In this document: piece by piece, positions 12,105 to 22,057 of the stretch
Position numbering within the stretch: position 1 is the first letter of the stretch
Layout: every line of letters starts with the position of its first letter
Source: Ariolimax columbianus
Lineage: Eukaryota; Mollusca; Gastropoda; Stylommatophora; Arionidae
DNA length: 64,000 nt
Direction of reading: 5' to 3'
Assembly (NCBI GenBank): GCA_036924085.1
Contig: JAVGWX010000019.1
Location: 17,592,131 to 17,656,130, forward strand
Notes under the pieces: model-generated
The model's input: only the letters and a program-made list of their open reading frames with translations
Told to the model about the DNA's origin: nothing
Database searches by the model: none
Position numbers and translations under genes: made by a program

Positions 12105-13522
12105 TTCGCATTGGTGGCTCATGAGGCTGATATTGCGGTTCTCGTGGCAATCAATGGCTCATGAGGCTGATAGTGTGGTTTTCCTGGCATTCAATGGCTC
12201 ATGGAGCTGATAGGGCGATGATTCTGGCATTCAATGGCTCATGAGGCTGATAGGCCGCTGCTCCTGGCATTCAATGGCTCATGAGGCTGATAGGGCGATA
12301 CTCCTGGCAGTCAATGGCTCATGAAGCTGATAGGGCGATTCTCCTGGCATTCAATGGCTCATGAGGCTGATAGGGCGATGCTCCTGGCAGTCAATGGCTC
12401 AAGCGGCTGATAGAGCGCTGCTCCTGGCAGTCAATGGCTCAAGAGGCTGATATGGCGATGCTCCTGGCAGTCAATTGCTCATGAAGCTGATAGGGCGATG
12501 CTCCTGGCAGTCAATCGCTCATGAGGCTGATAGTGTGGTTTTCCTGGCATTCAATGGCCCAAGAGGCTGACAGGCCGCTGCTCCTGGCATTCAATGGCTA
12601 AAGAGGCTGATAGTGCGATGCTCCTGGCATTCAATGGCTAATGAGGCTGATAGGCCGCTGCTCTTGTCATTCAATGGCTCATGAAGCTGATAGGGCGATG
12701 CTCCTGGCATTCAATGGCTCATGAGGCTGATAGTGTGGTTTTCCTGGCATGCAATGGCTCATAGAGCTGATAGGGCGATGCTCCTGGCATTCAATGGCTC
12801 ATGAGGCTGATAGGGCGATGCTCCTGGCAGTCAATGGCTCAAGAGGCTGATAGGGCGCTGCTCCTGGCAGCCAATGGCTCAAGAGGCTAATTTGCGATGC
12901 TCCTGGCAGTCAATTGCTCATGGAGCTGATAGGGCGATGCTCCTGGCATTCAATGGCTCATGAGGCTGATAGGGCGATGCTCCTGGCAGTCAATGGCTCA
13001 AGAGGCTGATAGGGCGCTGCTCCTGGCAGCCAATGGCTCAAGAGGCTAATTTGCGATGCTCCTGGCAGTCAATTGCTCATGAAGCTGATAGGGCGATGCT
13101 CCTGGCAGTCAATGGCTCATGAGGCTGATAGTGTGGTTTTCCTGGCATTCAATGGCCCAAGAGGCTGACAGGCCGCTGCTCCTGGCATTCAATGGCTCAA
13201 GAGGCTGATAGGGCGATGCTCCTGGCATTCAATGGCTCATGAAGCTGATAGGGCGATGCTCCTGTCATTCAATAGCTCATGAGGCTGACAGGCCGCTTCT
13301 CCTGGCATTCAATGGCTCATGAGGCTGACAGGCCGCTGCTCCTGGCATTCAATGGCTCAAGAGGCTGATAGGGCGATGCTCCTGGCATTCAATGGCTCAT
13401 GAGGCTGATAGTGTGGTTTGCCTGGCATTCAATGGCTCATGAGGGGTATAGGGTGATGCTCCTGGCATTCAATGGCTCATGAGGCTGATAGTGCGATGCT
13501 CCTGGCAGTCAATGGCTCATAT
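12105..13522 (-). repeat. 40-bp minisatellite, about 35 copies, inside RTE-B RT
   Basis: Unit about CTCCTGGCATTCAATGGCTC + ATGAGGCTGATAGGGCGATG. On the minus strand it encodes DCQEHRTISLMSH, the conserved RT motif corresponding to YRPISLLS in the I-like LINE at 31944. LINE sequence flanks both sides. Frequent variants are GTGTGGTTTTC (at about 12165, 12525, 12725, 13120, 13405) and a shortened AATTTGCGATG unit at about 12890 and 13045, so blocks of several units have been copied together. Confidence 0.95.
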
Positions 13523-13925
13523 TGTGTTTTGCAGTAATATGAACGTTGATTTCATACAAACATTCGGAATATATCCAAAATCGCTAATATCATTCAACAA
13601 TTGTTATCACACTTATCACGAACACTCGCACGGCCGTAATTTCCTCTATTGTTATGTTATCTGACCCTGGTGCCTTTCCTTTCTGTATATGCTGTATTGC
13701 GCTCTCTACATCTGTCACCTGTATTGATGGCCTGTCACATTCGACCAGTTTAATTTAGCCTGGTCTGTCATTATCGTACAATTCGCCGACGTACTCTGTC
13801 CATCTTCCAACTAGATCATCGTGTCCCATCAAAACTGTCCCACCCTTTGCTTTCAAGTATCTGATGGGCGTGCGTGCCATTCTCCCTGTTAATTCATTTA
13901 CTCCTTATATATATGTATAATTGTA

Positions 13926-14250
13926 CATACTGCCTACACAAAAAACGATTCCTATTACCAGTTAAACAGAAGAGAGCAGGTCGTGGTCTTCAGACTTTGC
14001 ACTGGCCACAATAGACTGAGGTACCACCTATTCAACAAATTGAAGATAGGTGGCACCGACGAATGCCCGTGTGGTACCGGGAAAATGACCGCTGAGCATT
14101 TGCTTCAAAACTGCCCCACATACGAGGATCAGAGAGAGCAGATGTGGCCATCACCAGTGGCAACACTAGACAAGCTCTTTGGCAGTGTCGACAGCCTTAG
14201 GATGACCGCTGCCTTTTTGGAAAAAATAATGGTTACTGTCTGACTGCGTA
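13926..14250 (+). mobile_element. I-like LINE 3' fragment
   Basis: Encodes in one open frame (13983-14243) the C-terminal VFRLCTGHNRLRYHLFNKLK region and the CCHC-like motif CPCG..H....C, ending at FLEKIMVTV and stop. It then continues GACTGCGTACGATGAAG, where the usual (GAA)n tail is cut short. It is about 95% identical to the 3' end of the full-length copy at 31853-35662. 5'-truncated; TSD not found. Confidence 0.9.
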
Positions 14251-14784
14251 CGATGAAGTATATTTGTCGAAGTGGTTTCTTGAGAGACTGACGGAACGGT
14301 TTGCATGTCATTCAATCAAAATCATTCAACTCCCTGCGGAGCATAGGTCTTTAACAAACACTCGTCAGTTTTTCCTGCCATTATTTCCTGCTCCCCCGTG
14401 TCTTTTCTGCCATTTTCAAATGTGTCCTTACTTTCCTTCAACTTCAATGCTGATAACATGTCACCAAATGCCACTAATATCTGATAACATGTCACTAAAG
14501 GCAACTAATTGCTAATAAAATGTCACTAAAGGCAACTAATTGCACAGTCTACTCCATTTAATGTAGAAGACCCTCCAACTCATTAATTTGCCGTTCACAT
14601 AGACAATACATTGCGGAGTTTGTAATAGGCAGGTGTGTTTGAAAGACATTCAGAAACAATTTCTCAAAAAAAATTAATGTATGTAAGAATAGATAACTCT
14701 TTTTCCTTGGGGTTCGTTATGTTTGCAGTGCTGATGAAGGCTTAACATAAATTTGGCACTATTTAGCACTGGGTTTTGTTAGTG

Positions 14785-15475
14785 TAGAAGTAGAGCACTC
14801 GCTTTACAAGGCAAAGGTACGGGGCTCAACTCCCGCCACCGGCACAGTTGAGTAGACTGATCTATAAACGCAATGTGTTCGCCTTGGGTGTTGGATGTCG
14901 CGGGTTCAAAAAGGGTAGTGGTACGGTGGGTTCCATCCCACTGCAACATCCAAGGCAACGGGGAGGCAGACAGACTGGCAAAAAGAAGGTGCAAGACTAC
15001 CATAACCAGATTCTAGTGTGACATACGAAGAGTCAAAACGGCTTATTATAGCTAGATACATGACCAAATGGGAAACCGAACATACCGGCTACACAAAAAC
15101 GATGCCTTTTACCAGTTGAACAGAAGAGAGTAGGTCGTGGTCTTCAAACTTCGCACTGGCCACAATAGACTGAGGTACCACCTATTCAACAAGATGATAG
15201 GTGGCACTGACGAATGCCCTTGTGGTACCGGGAAAATGACCGCTGAGCATTTGCTGCAAAACTGCCCGACATACGAGGATCAGAGAGAGCAGATGTGGCC
15301 ATCACCAGTGGCAACACTAGACAAGCTCTATGGCAGTGTCGACAGCCTCAGGATGACCGCTGCTTTTTTCGAAAAAATAAAGGTTGATGTCTGACTGCGT
15401 ACGATGAAGAAGAAGAAGAAAAAGGATGTCGCGGGTTCGAATTCTGGTGGAAACCTGAATTTTTGTTTCATGTGG
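14785..15475 (+). repeat. tRNA-like SINE sequence, interrupted by an I-like insertion
   Basis: Two pol III-like segments are visible. GTAGAGCACTCGCTTTACAA followed by GGGGCTCAACTCCCG looks like a tRNA with A and B boxes at 14789-14840. A second segment, GACTGATCTATAAACGC then GTCGCGGGTTCGAATTC, lies at 14858-14907 and resumes at 15424. The second B box (GGGTTCGAATTC) is split by the LINE at 14908-15423 and is restored if one TSD copy is removed. Probably a SINE, not a working tRNA gene. Confidence 0.55.
14908..15423 (+). mobile_element. I-like LINE, 5'-truncated insertion with 15-bp TSD
   Basis: The TSD GGATGTCGCGGGTTC is perfect at 14893-14907 and 15424-15438. The 516-bp insert starts at AAAAAGGGTAGTGGTA (the KRVVVQWVPSH region of the RNase H domain) and runs to VDV and stop at 15394, then CTGACTGCGTACGATGAAGA and a (GAA)n tail. 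A 3-bp deletion removes one residue of the FNKLKIGG stretch (FNKMIGG), and an earlier frameshift lies at about 14990. The target is the B box of a tRNA-like sequence. Confidence 0.93.
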
Positions 15476-15749
15476 ATCGGGTTATACAATATCCCCAAAT
15501 CTTTGGGTAGTGAGATCGAACTGCCGTGTGCAGTGTCGAGCACGTTAACAATTCAATGGCAGTTGGAAATCGAAAAGAGAAGGCTTAACGGCCGCTACCC
15601 GGACACAATTCCAGTTAAAAATCTACCCAAATTATTTGTACCTTTCCCCGGATGGTTTGTTAAGAGCAGCTATGCGTGACGCCGAACTTGCTGCAGGTCT
15701 ACTTAGCTCTAGTGTGTGAGACTTTTAAGATGGACTTGCACATCGGTTA

Positions 15750-15850
15750 AACCACCCTTCAAGAAACTGGTTGTATACAGACTGTAGAGTTTTCTAAACC
15801 AGTATAAAGACGTAAAGTTAAGTTAAATTAGGTTAACTTAAAGAAAACCC
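15750..15850 (+). mobile_element. CR1-like LINE 3' tail fragment
   Basis: Contains CTGGTTGTATACAGAC, AAACCAGTATAAAGACG and the terminal AAGTTAAGTT-type tail of the CR1-like family, in plus orientation. Confidence 0.7.
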
Positions 15851-15859
15851 GTCTCTCCA

Positions 15860-17240
15860 TTTCACACAAGTTGTAGATTAGTAATCTTAAAAGTCTCTTA
15901 CACCTAGGCTTAAATTGAAATTTTAGAACAGCAAGGAAAAGATATTCAGAAACTCAATAACAAGGTGCTGGTTATCGCTTCGTAGATAATGTAATAACGA
16001 TGCTGTGACAGGTCTTGAGTATCCTCCGGAGACAGCTGACGTAGACATTGACAGAAGACAGGACACGTAACAAATTCTGGCATTTAATGAAAGATTACAA
16101 CAAACTGACAGGACGTCATGTTTTACACGTTAATAACGAGAACCATTATAATTTGATAATCTGATGGAAAAAAATCAATCAGATCTGAGAAAGGATTTAT
16201 AAAAACTTGGAACTTCGATTGAAATGTCACGAAAATTGTTGAAACTAGTCTTAGCAACTAGGCGGAGACAATAATATGTTGGTATCGCCTCCGCGTGTTT
16301 GTTGTAATCTGAGATTTTTGTGATAACAGTGTTATTATTTTTCTGGAATGTGATAATTTGTGGGGAAAGGGGGTTCGTGTGTGGTATCACATGTTTCTGG
16401 TATTGTAACTAGTAAGTGGATATTATGTGAGTGGGTTTGTTATTGGGACATAGGGGCAGATTGTTGTTTATTCATAAGTCTGATAGTGAAAGTGCTGTCA
16501 GGGATGAAATGTTAAAGCGTGGCCTACTTTAGAAAGGCTGTCTGACTCACCGGTAAAATCTCTTTAAAAGTCACATTCAACCGCGAACTAAATAGCGGAA
16601 CTCATATTGTGCCAAGGTCTATAATCAATCTATGCTCCAAAGAGAAATAAAACAAATTCACGATCCAAACACAACAAATCACAACTGACATTGATTCTTT
16701 TACAGAATCCTGCTTCAAAGCAACTGCATATCCATCTTTGTTTCCCGAACACGCTATTATAGTTGCACTGGTTGACACATGCAAGTTCTGGCATTTAGTC
16801 AGCCGTTGCTTGTGACGTTTCAAAGGGGTTTCTCCGTGAGTCATAAGACGTGTATCTACAGTAGGTTGTAGTTAAGGACTCCATTGTACCATGCAACAGC
16901 TTTATGTCAGGCTGGTTGGTCAGTTTCTTTCTACACTGCTTTTCATTTTCTAGTACGAAGTCAGGTATATTTTTACTGGTCGGTAGACTGGAGTGTTTGA
17001 AACGTGATGTTAAACTGTATCTAAGCCGAGAGAAGGAATATAGAGAAGCAGTGTGTAATAGAAGCTATAAAGAACAGATAAGGTTGGTGAAGGAATAGAA
17101 AGGCAAAAGAGAATAGCAGTGAAAGAAGAGATGGACAGAAGAGAAAAGTAGTGTAGGGAGAGGGAGAAAAAAAGAAGAGTGATGAAAGAATAGAGAGAAT
17201 AAAGAATAGAATACACTTCAGCGACCCCAACCTCAACACC
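15860..17240. other. Unassigned region
   Basis: No recognised gene or repeat. Around 17020-17215 it becomes purine-rich (GAAGAGAAAAG type), which gives spurious minus-strand S/F/L-rich ORFs. Confidence 0.4.
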
Positions 17241-17249
17241 TTATTTGCA

Positions 17250-17800
17250 TTTTCTGATCTTGCACAAGCTGCTCAGTTCTGAGCCACAAGTCTTCGTTAG
17301 CAACCTCATCATGCTAAACTGTTCAACAGTATCACTTACAAAATCTCACCATACTAAAAGTCCAAAAGTGTGAAGTCCCAGAGATGTTCATTAGGGTTTG
17401 GATTAGGTGAGTAGGTTGGCCAGTCCATTCTGGTGACAGGTTGAGATTAGGTGAGTAGGCTGGTCATCCTGGTGACAGGTTGAGATTGGGTGAGTCGGAT
17501 GGTCAGTCCATCCTGGTGACAGGTTGAGATTAGGTGAGTAGGCTGGTCAGTCCATCCTGGTGACAGGTTGAGATTAGGTGAGTAGGCTAGCCAGCCCACC
17601 CTGGGGACAGGTTGCTACTGGAGGAAGTCATTAACAGCATGAGCATCTCTTGGACCTCTTGAGACGATAAGCCAGAGATAACCATCCACCAGGCGGGGAC
17701 CTGAACCAATTCTTTCTAAACATTCTGCAGAAGGGACCGACAAATCTCTAGCACACTTTTAGAAGATTGGTTTTATCTACTAGGCATTGCTGCATGGCTG
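17250..17800 (-). pseudogene. Tc1-like transposase relic with internal 44-bp array
   Basis: On the minus strand, AHAVNDFLQ (compare ARPHxAxxVxxFL in Tc1) lies at about 17640. It is followed by VTRMDWPTYSPNPNPNEHLW at about 17430-17370, the C-terminal SPDLNPIEHLWD box of Tc1 transposases; the catalytic D/E positions there are decayed, with PN replacing PD. Stops and frameshifts throughout. The segment encoding TRMDWPAYSPNLN is tandemly repeated. Confidence 0.75.
17395..17625 (-). repeat. 44-bp array from the Tc1 DDE motif, about 5 copies
   Basis: The unit (plus strand) is about GAGATTAGGTGAGTAGGCTG + GTCAGTCCATCCTGGTGACAGGTT. On the minus strand it reads VTRMDWPAYSPNLN, the transposase motif at exactly this place. 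One unit is shortened, lacking CAGTC at about 17467. Confidence 0.8.
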
Positions 17801-17804
17801 TATC

Positions 17805-18960
17805 AATGCACGTGGAAGTCATACATGTTAATTACTAATAACCAGCAATCTCTCATGAGACTGTCACACTTTGATGTCAAAATTACTGAAGGAGCAGAGT
17901 TTTAGAAAGAAGTGTGTTTCCAAATAACCAGCAATCTCTCATGAGACTGTCACAATCAAACAACAGCTCCTTCCAGACAAGATCGTTCTTCGCCATGAGA
18001 CTGCCACACTCTGATTCTGATGTCCAAATAACTAAAACAACAATTTAAATAAATATAGCTGACTTTTTTTTATACGGTGAGATTTTGTGAAGTATTTTTT
18101 ATCTTATTTTGAGTAGTATATTTCAACCCAAATATTTTTCGTAAATATTTTAAAAAAATATTTTTGTTTGGTCTTTCCTGATTTTACTGACGAAGGCACA
18201 CACTTGTCTAGCTCAGACCGTAGTCCTTTTGGCGACATCAGGACCTTTTGGCCAGTTTATGGATCTGTGTGTGTATCTATTTGCAATGTGTTCTACTATG
18301 GCAGTTTTGCAGTACAGTAGCTGTGTCAATCCTGTCTGTGCGTGGAAAAGTGGTCATAATGAGAAAAATCCCCGACATGTCCAGTCAAACTGGACAGGAA
18401 ATAATTGTGGGCCTCTGAACTTCTCTGTTAGTGCCAATCCTGATCTCCATGGAAGCCCTGTTGCAAAAATAAGTTTGTAACTAATTCAATATCCCCCAGT
18501 GGATCAGAGAGACCTTTACTGGGAACGACAGAATAAAACCATGCAGCCCCTCTCTTGTTGTTGAAGACGGTTAATGATGTTTGTAGATGGGTTTAGCTAT
18601 CTCATTATGTAGAATAGTGGTACAGGTTACACAACACAAGAGCGCGCATTATCTTTTTTTATGCGGGCCTTCTGTAGGAAAGCACCAACAACAACAAAAA
18701 ACTTTAAGCGGGCTCGACTCCTTCCAATCGGGTTTTCCCCATTTAGCTCAGTCTCTCTCGGCAGATGGGAACCCCGTCGGTCGAGAGCATCGCACAAAGC
18801 ACGAAAAAAGCAGCAACAAGGATAGCCTTATACTTCATGGGGATGCCAGTTGAGAAGACGACGAAGAATTAATACTATGAATTTTACATCTGAGACCGCC
18901 TTAACAGGGGCATTCATCGCGTCGGACTTCAAATCCTTACTTCGGTAAGGTTTACAAAGA
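17805..18960. other. Unassigned region
   Basis: A direct repeat of AACCAGCAATCTCTCATGAG + ACTGTCACA occurs at about 17841 and 17927. An 83-codon ORF at 18229-18480 (+) with several cysteines has no recognised motif. No other structure was seen. Confidence 0.35.
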
Positions 18961-18964
18961 CCGG

Positions 18965-19350
18965 CTGAAACATGTGTGGATAGAATCTGCAACGGCTTAA
19001 AACATGTGTGGATAGAATCTGCAACGGCTTAAAACATGTGTGGATAGAATCTGCAACGGCTTAAAACATGTGTGGATAGAATCTGCAACGGCTTAAAACA
19101 TGTGTGGATAGAATCTGCAACGGCTTAAAACATGTGTGGATAGCATCTGCAACGGCTTAAAACATGTGTGGATAGAATCTGCAACGGCTTAAAACATGTG
19201 TGGATAGAATCTGCAACGGCTTAAAACATGTGTGGATAGCATCTGCAACGGCTTCAAACCTCCAGGGACTGATGTCAATATACTGTTGTGGTCATGCTGG
19301 ATTTCACGGAAACAAGACAGCTGACATCATGACTTAACAAGCACGCATTA
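18965..19350 (+). mobile_element. RNase-H-type LINE debris with 32-bp array
   Basis: After the array the sequence encodes SNLQGLMSIYCCGHAGFHGN and KTADIM, the C-terminal part of a LINE RNase H domain (compare WVPGHxGxxGNExAD), then DTARSDVLKSVNDRLLD at about 19361-19411. No intact frame. The family differs from the I-like LINE at 31.9 kb, whose motif is WVPSHCNIQGNEEAD. Confidence 0.6.
18968..19253 (+). repeat. 32-bp array, about 9 copies, next to RNase H motif
   Basis: Unit GGCTTAAAACATGTGTGGAT + AGAATCTGCAAC, nearly identical between copies (AGAATC or AGCATC). In frame with the downstream RNase H sequence it reads LKHVWIESAT, so the unit looks like a duplicated piece of that LINE's coding sequence. 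Confidence 0.9.
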
Positions 19351-19409
19351 AGACACATTAGATACGGCTAGGAGTGACGTTTTGAAGTCTGTAAATGACC
19401 GCCTGTTGG

Positions 19410-19592
19410 ATAGGACACAGGATAGGACACAGGATAGGACACAGGATAGGACACAGGATAGGACACAGGATAGGACACAGGATAGGACACAGGAACACAG
19501 GATAGGACACAGGATAGGACACATGATAGGACACAGGATAGGACACAGGATAGGACACAGGATAGGACACAGGATAGGACACAGGATAGAAC
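19410..19592 (+). repeat. 12-bp array (GATAGGACACAG), about 15 copies
   Basis: Perfect or near-perfect 12-bp units encode DRTQ on the plus strand, in frame with the preceding LINE-like VNDRLLD. One unit is partial (GAACACAG at about 19492). The overlapping ORFs on both strands are array artefacts. Confidence 0.95.
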
Positions 19593-19639
19593 AATATATT
19601 TTTAAAAGATGCCCATTGCAACTAAGGATGTCGACATCA

Positions 19640-19800
19640 TCCGATGGGTTTCTTGTGATGACGTAGCTTCTGCTTTTGGAACCTATGGATAATGTGAGGA
19701 AGTTACTGCGCTGGTTATCAACCTTACTCTCTTGTCCCAAGCTGCCTTTGACCAGTGACAGTATATGTCAAGACGAAGGAAGTAACTCATGATACTTGAG
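19640..19800 (+). repeat. Diverged copy of the 30.4/61.4-kb dispersed repeat
   Basis: GTGAGGAAGTTACTGCG, TCAACCTTACTC and GTCAAGACGAAGG align with the repeat at 30415-30670 at perhaps 65-70% identity. Function unknown. Confidence 0.45.
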
Positions 19801-20185
19801 ACTCGTTTATTGCTTTGAGAGGCAAGTGTTGTACCTATCGACGAGAGTTACCGCCCACACAGCAATAGATGAGACCGCATTCCACCGGCTGCAAAACTTT
19901 AATATCATTCGAAGTTAAAGCTAAGTTTGGTACACGAAAGATCGGAGCAGAAGAGTGTACAACCAACGACCTACAGAAACCGTCAGCATCCCCCATCCTT
20001 TGTTACTTGCTGAGAAAGCTTGAGCACCTATGGGTGTGCCGGCGTGCAGTAAAATCCAGTCTTAGAAACAGAACAGAATTCAGTGGACATTTAATGTATG
20101 CTAGACAAGTCTCGTGCAGCGGCAGTGGCGTAATGCTAACGTATTGCGTTCTCAGTGTCGTCTAAAACAACGCTAGCTTATTTAT
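19801..20185. other. Unassigned; 98-codon ORF
   Basis: ORF 19869-20165 (+) has no recognised motif. I see nothing else. Confidence 0.3.
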
Positions 20186-20187
20186 GA

Positions 20188-20262
20188 GGATCGGGTGGCC
20201 GAGAGATTAGCAAAACTGTTGCGTCATCCAGAAGACAAGTGTTCAAATCCACTTTAGTGCTG
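20188..20262 (+). repeat. tRNA(Ser/Leu)-like SINE head
   Basis: GGGTGGCCGAGAGATTAGC resembles a type-II tRNA A box and GTGTTCAAATCCAC a B box, 45 bp apart. Acceptor arms do not pair, so this is SINE-like, not a tRNA gene. RTE-A homology starts immediately after. Confidence 0.5.
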
Positions 20263-20683
20263 CGGGGGTAGAGCAGCTAATTGCAACCGAATACAGACGC
20301 AGGGAAAATCAAAACTTATTTGTAAACATAAACAGAACAAAAATAATGACCACCAACAAAACAAGAAGTCAACATAAATTCAAAATCGGAATGTGTAGGA
20401 AAATTACATGTCTCGAACATCGAATCTCTTGGCTCCAGAATTGACTTCAATGGCGACTGCTCAAATTAAATTAGAAGGAGATTGGAAATTGAAATGCAGA
20501 TACCATCTAATCTGATAAAACTTTTCTATTTTACCAGCACACCAACAAAAGTGAACATTTGGAGAATTTGTGTTTTTCCTGTGTCAGCATTTGTGTGCGA
20601 AACATGGAACAGTTACCCAAACTTTAATGATGAGAATCCAAGATTGTTCAGTCTAGATGTTATAGGATAGTACTCAGAATAAC

Positions 20684-21375
20684 ATGAACCCAAACAAAGA
20701 AGAATGCAGATATTCAACACGAGTTCGGAATAGAGGAAAAATGGTTGTACCCAAACAAAGAAGAATGCAGATAGTCGACACAATTGTGGAATAGAGGAAA
20801 AATGGTTGTACCCAAACAAAGAAGAATGCAGATATTGGACACGAGTTTCGGGATCAAGATGCTGAGCAGCACATGAGCTGCAGTGGTCAGCAACCCATAG
20901 CTGACTGCTAGCGTCAGGGCCAGCGAACCATAGCTGCCAAGACCCTTCTACACCTCCACGCGGTGATCCTGGATAACAGGCTGCAGCAGGGCAGACTGGC
21001 TAAGGAGAAGGGATCGAAGAGGGAATGCTAACCCGGTACTCAAAAAATGCTTGCTGAAGTCGGATGTGTTGGACCGCAAGGTGCAAATATCGCAGCCAAG
21101 CTGTAAACTGCAACACAACGCATTCCGTTCTCTGGACTACATTCTGCTACTTACCCTTTCAGGGTTTGGTAGTGGGAGATTGAGAACGAACGAAGAAAAA
21201 GAAGAAGAAGAAGAAGGACACGAGTTTCGGAATAGAGAAAAACTGGTTGGACCAAAACAAAGAAGAAGGCAGATATTCGACACGAGTTCGGAATAGAGGA
21301 AAACTGGTTGTACCCAAACAAAGAAGAAGGCAGATATTCGACACTAGTTCGGAATAGAGGAAAACTGGTTCATAA
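20684..21375 (+). repeat. 61-bp array from RTE-A coding, 5-6 copies, split by a SINE
   Basis: Unit of 61 bp beginning ACCCAAACAAAGAAGAATGC and ending ATGGTTGT, encoding TKKNADIQHEFGIEEKWLY. Copies lie at 20689-20851 and 21216-21375. The parent LINE segment (KKTNADIRQELSIEQNWSI at 31.7 kb) is single-copy in the nested RTE-A. Confidence 0.85.
20852..21215 (+). mobile_element. 364-bp SINE, complete, (GAA)n tail, 15-bp TSD
   Basis: The TSD GGACACGAGTTTCGG is perfect at 20837-20851 and 21216-21230. The 5' end is GATCAAGATGCTGAGCAGC, an end shared with minus copies finishing at about 42505 and 46645, so this is a defined start. The 3' end is GAGATTGAGAACGAACGAAG followed by (GAA)n. It contains the shared core at 21052-21120 (GCTGAAGTCGGATGTGTTGG) that also occurs in the I-like LINE 5' UTR and the tRNA-derived SINE. 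No ORF. Tail and TSD start suggest mobilisation by the I-like LINE machinery (inference). Confidence 0.92.
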
Positions 21376-21614
21376 ATTCCACAATAAACAAAACATTCAA
21401 ACAATTTTGCCATACCTAAAGACGCAGCGGTCTTAATAGAACGGTAATGGATTAAATGGTGATGAGTGAAAGAGACAGCCCACAACAGCGATCACACCAA
21501 GATGTCAAGGAATGCTTTGAAATGACTTTGGAGCAGGCTAAAGATATCTACTACTTTCAGACAGGCTGTGATGGGAGCAACTTTCTGCAAGGACATGCTA
21601 AATGATAATGACAA

Positions 21615-22040
21615 CTTATATTAATATATATGCACATAAATATGTAACAAGGGTCGTATATAAGCCTAGCCTACCTACCGCATGACGACTGATAAGCTAG
21701 CTTCTTCCTTTCTCTGGCATGAAACGACTCCCAGGGAACTCCAGCAATGGGATTAAACGTCGCGAGGATAACGAGCTCCGAGGAAAGAATGTAGAGGACA
21801 CCTCTCAAGAAAGGAATGAACGAAAGCGCGAAACGGTTTGCGTTTGAATCCCGTGAGTTTCAAGTATTCTCTTGTCTCAAGGGAGGAGAGAACAGGAAAT
21901 AGTCATATCGGAGATGATTAACTCTGTGTACACGCTGCGCACCTCAAATAACCATTAACAGCTGGATATTCGCAGCTGTTGAAGCAAATAACCTTCCTTC
22001 GCCCAAAGACAACAGGCGAATCGACTGTTTGTTTACAATT
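21615..22040. other. Unassigned spacer
   Basis: No gene or recognised repeat. Confidence 0.35.
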
Positions 22041-22057
22041 ATATAGACCACCAACAA

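Larger units (their letters stand above)
8073..13905 (-). mobile_element. RTE-B LINE relic carrying two internal minisatellites
   Basis: Read on the minus strand from about 13905 to 8073. First comes the pre-RT linker and RT start (GRWTEYVGELYDNDRPG, VESAIQHIQKGKAPGSDNI), then SVFI-like sequence leading to DCQEHRTISLMSH, where the 40-bp array sits (13522-12105). RT palm residues follow (ERAIEMNVDVFLCFINYVKAF, then RKDLMITQ) up to WGQTAAIRIGD, where the 26-bp array sits (11863-8993). After the array come GDYKHLKKG, CSVPDLFSLYSE and NINNLRYAHDIVLIA (a mutated YADD box), then TYGSESWTISK, RRMLLIPWAARKTND and a C-terminal RKAEIEKMLD...NGWRTMIATRQGT, ending in (GAT)n at 8073-8081. Without the arrays about 1.5 kb of LINE remains. 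The endonuclease is missing (5' truncation) and frameshifts are many. Confidence 0.8.
20263..21612 (+). mobile_element. RTE-A LINE 3' part, interrupted by a SINE
   Basis: Matches the RTE-A copies at 23617-24665 (+) and 31476-38480 (-): GTAGAGCAGCTAATTGC, ATTTGGAGAATTTGTGTTTT (WRICVFPVSAFVCETW), then TKKNADIQHEFGIEEKW, and finally ACAGGCTGTGATGGGAGCAA + CTT and GACATGCTAAATGATAATGA. The KKNADIQHEFGIEEKW segment is repeated in 61-bp units and split by the 364-bp SINE at 20852-21215. Many stops; non-functional. Confidence 0.8.

Noticed and set aside
12105..13522. Protein-coding repeat domain
   Set aside because: The 40-bp unit is not in frame, and the founder frame hits stops each cycle.
20188..20262. 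tRNA-Ser or tRNA-Leu gene
   Set aside because: Boxes present, but cloverleaf stems do not close by eye.
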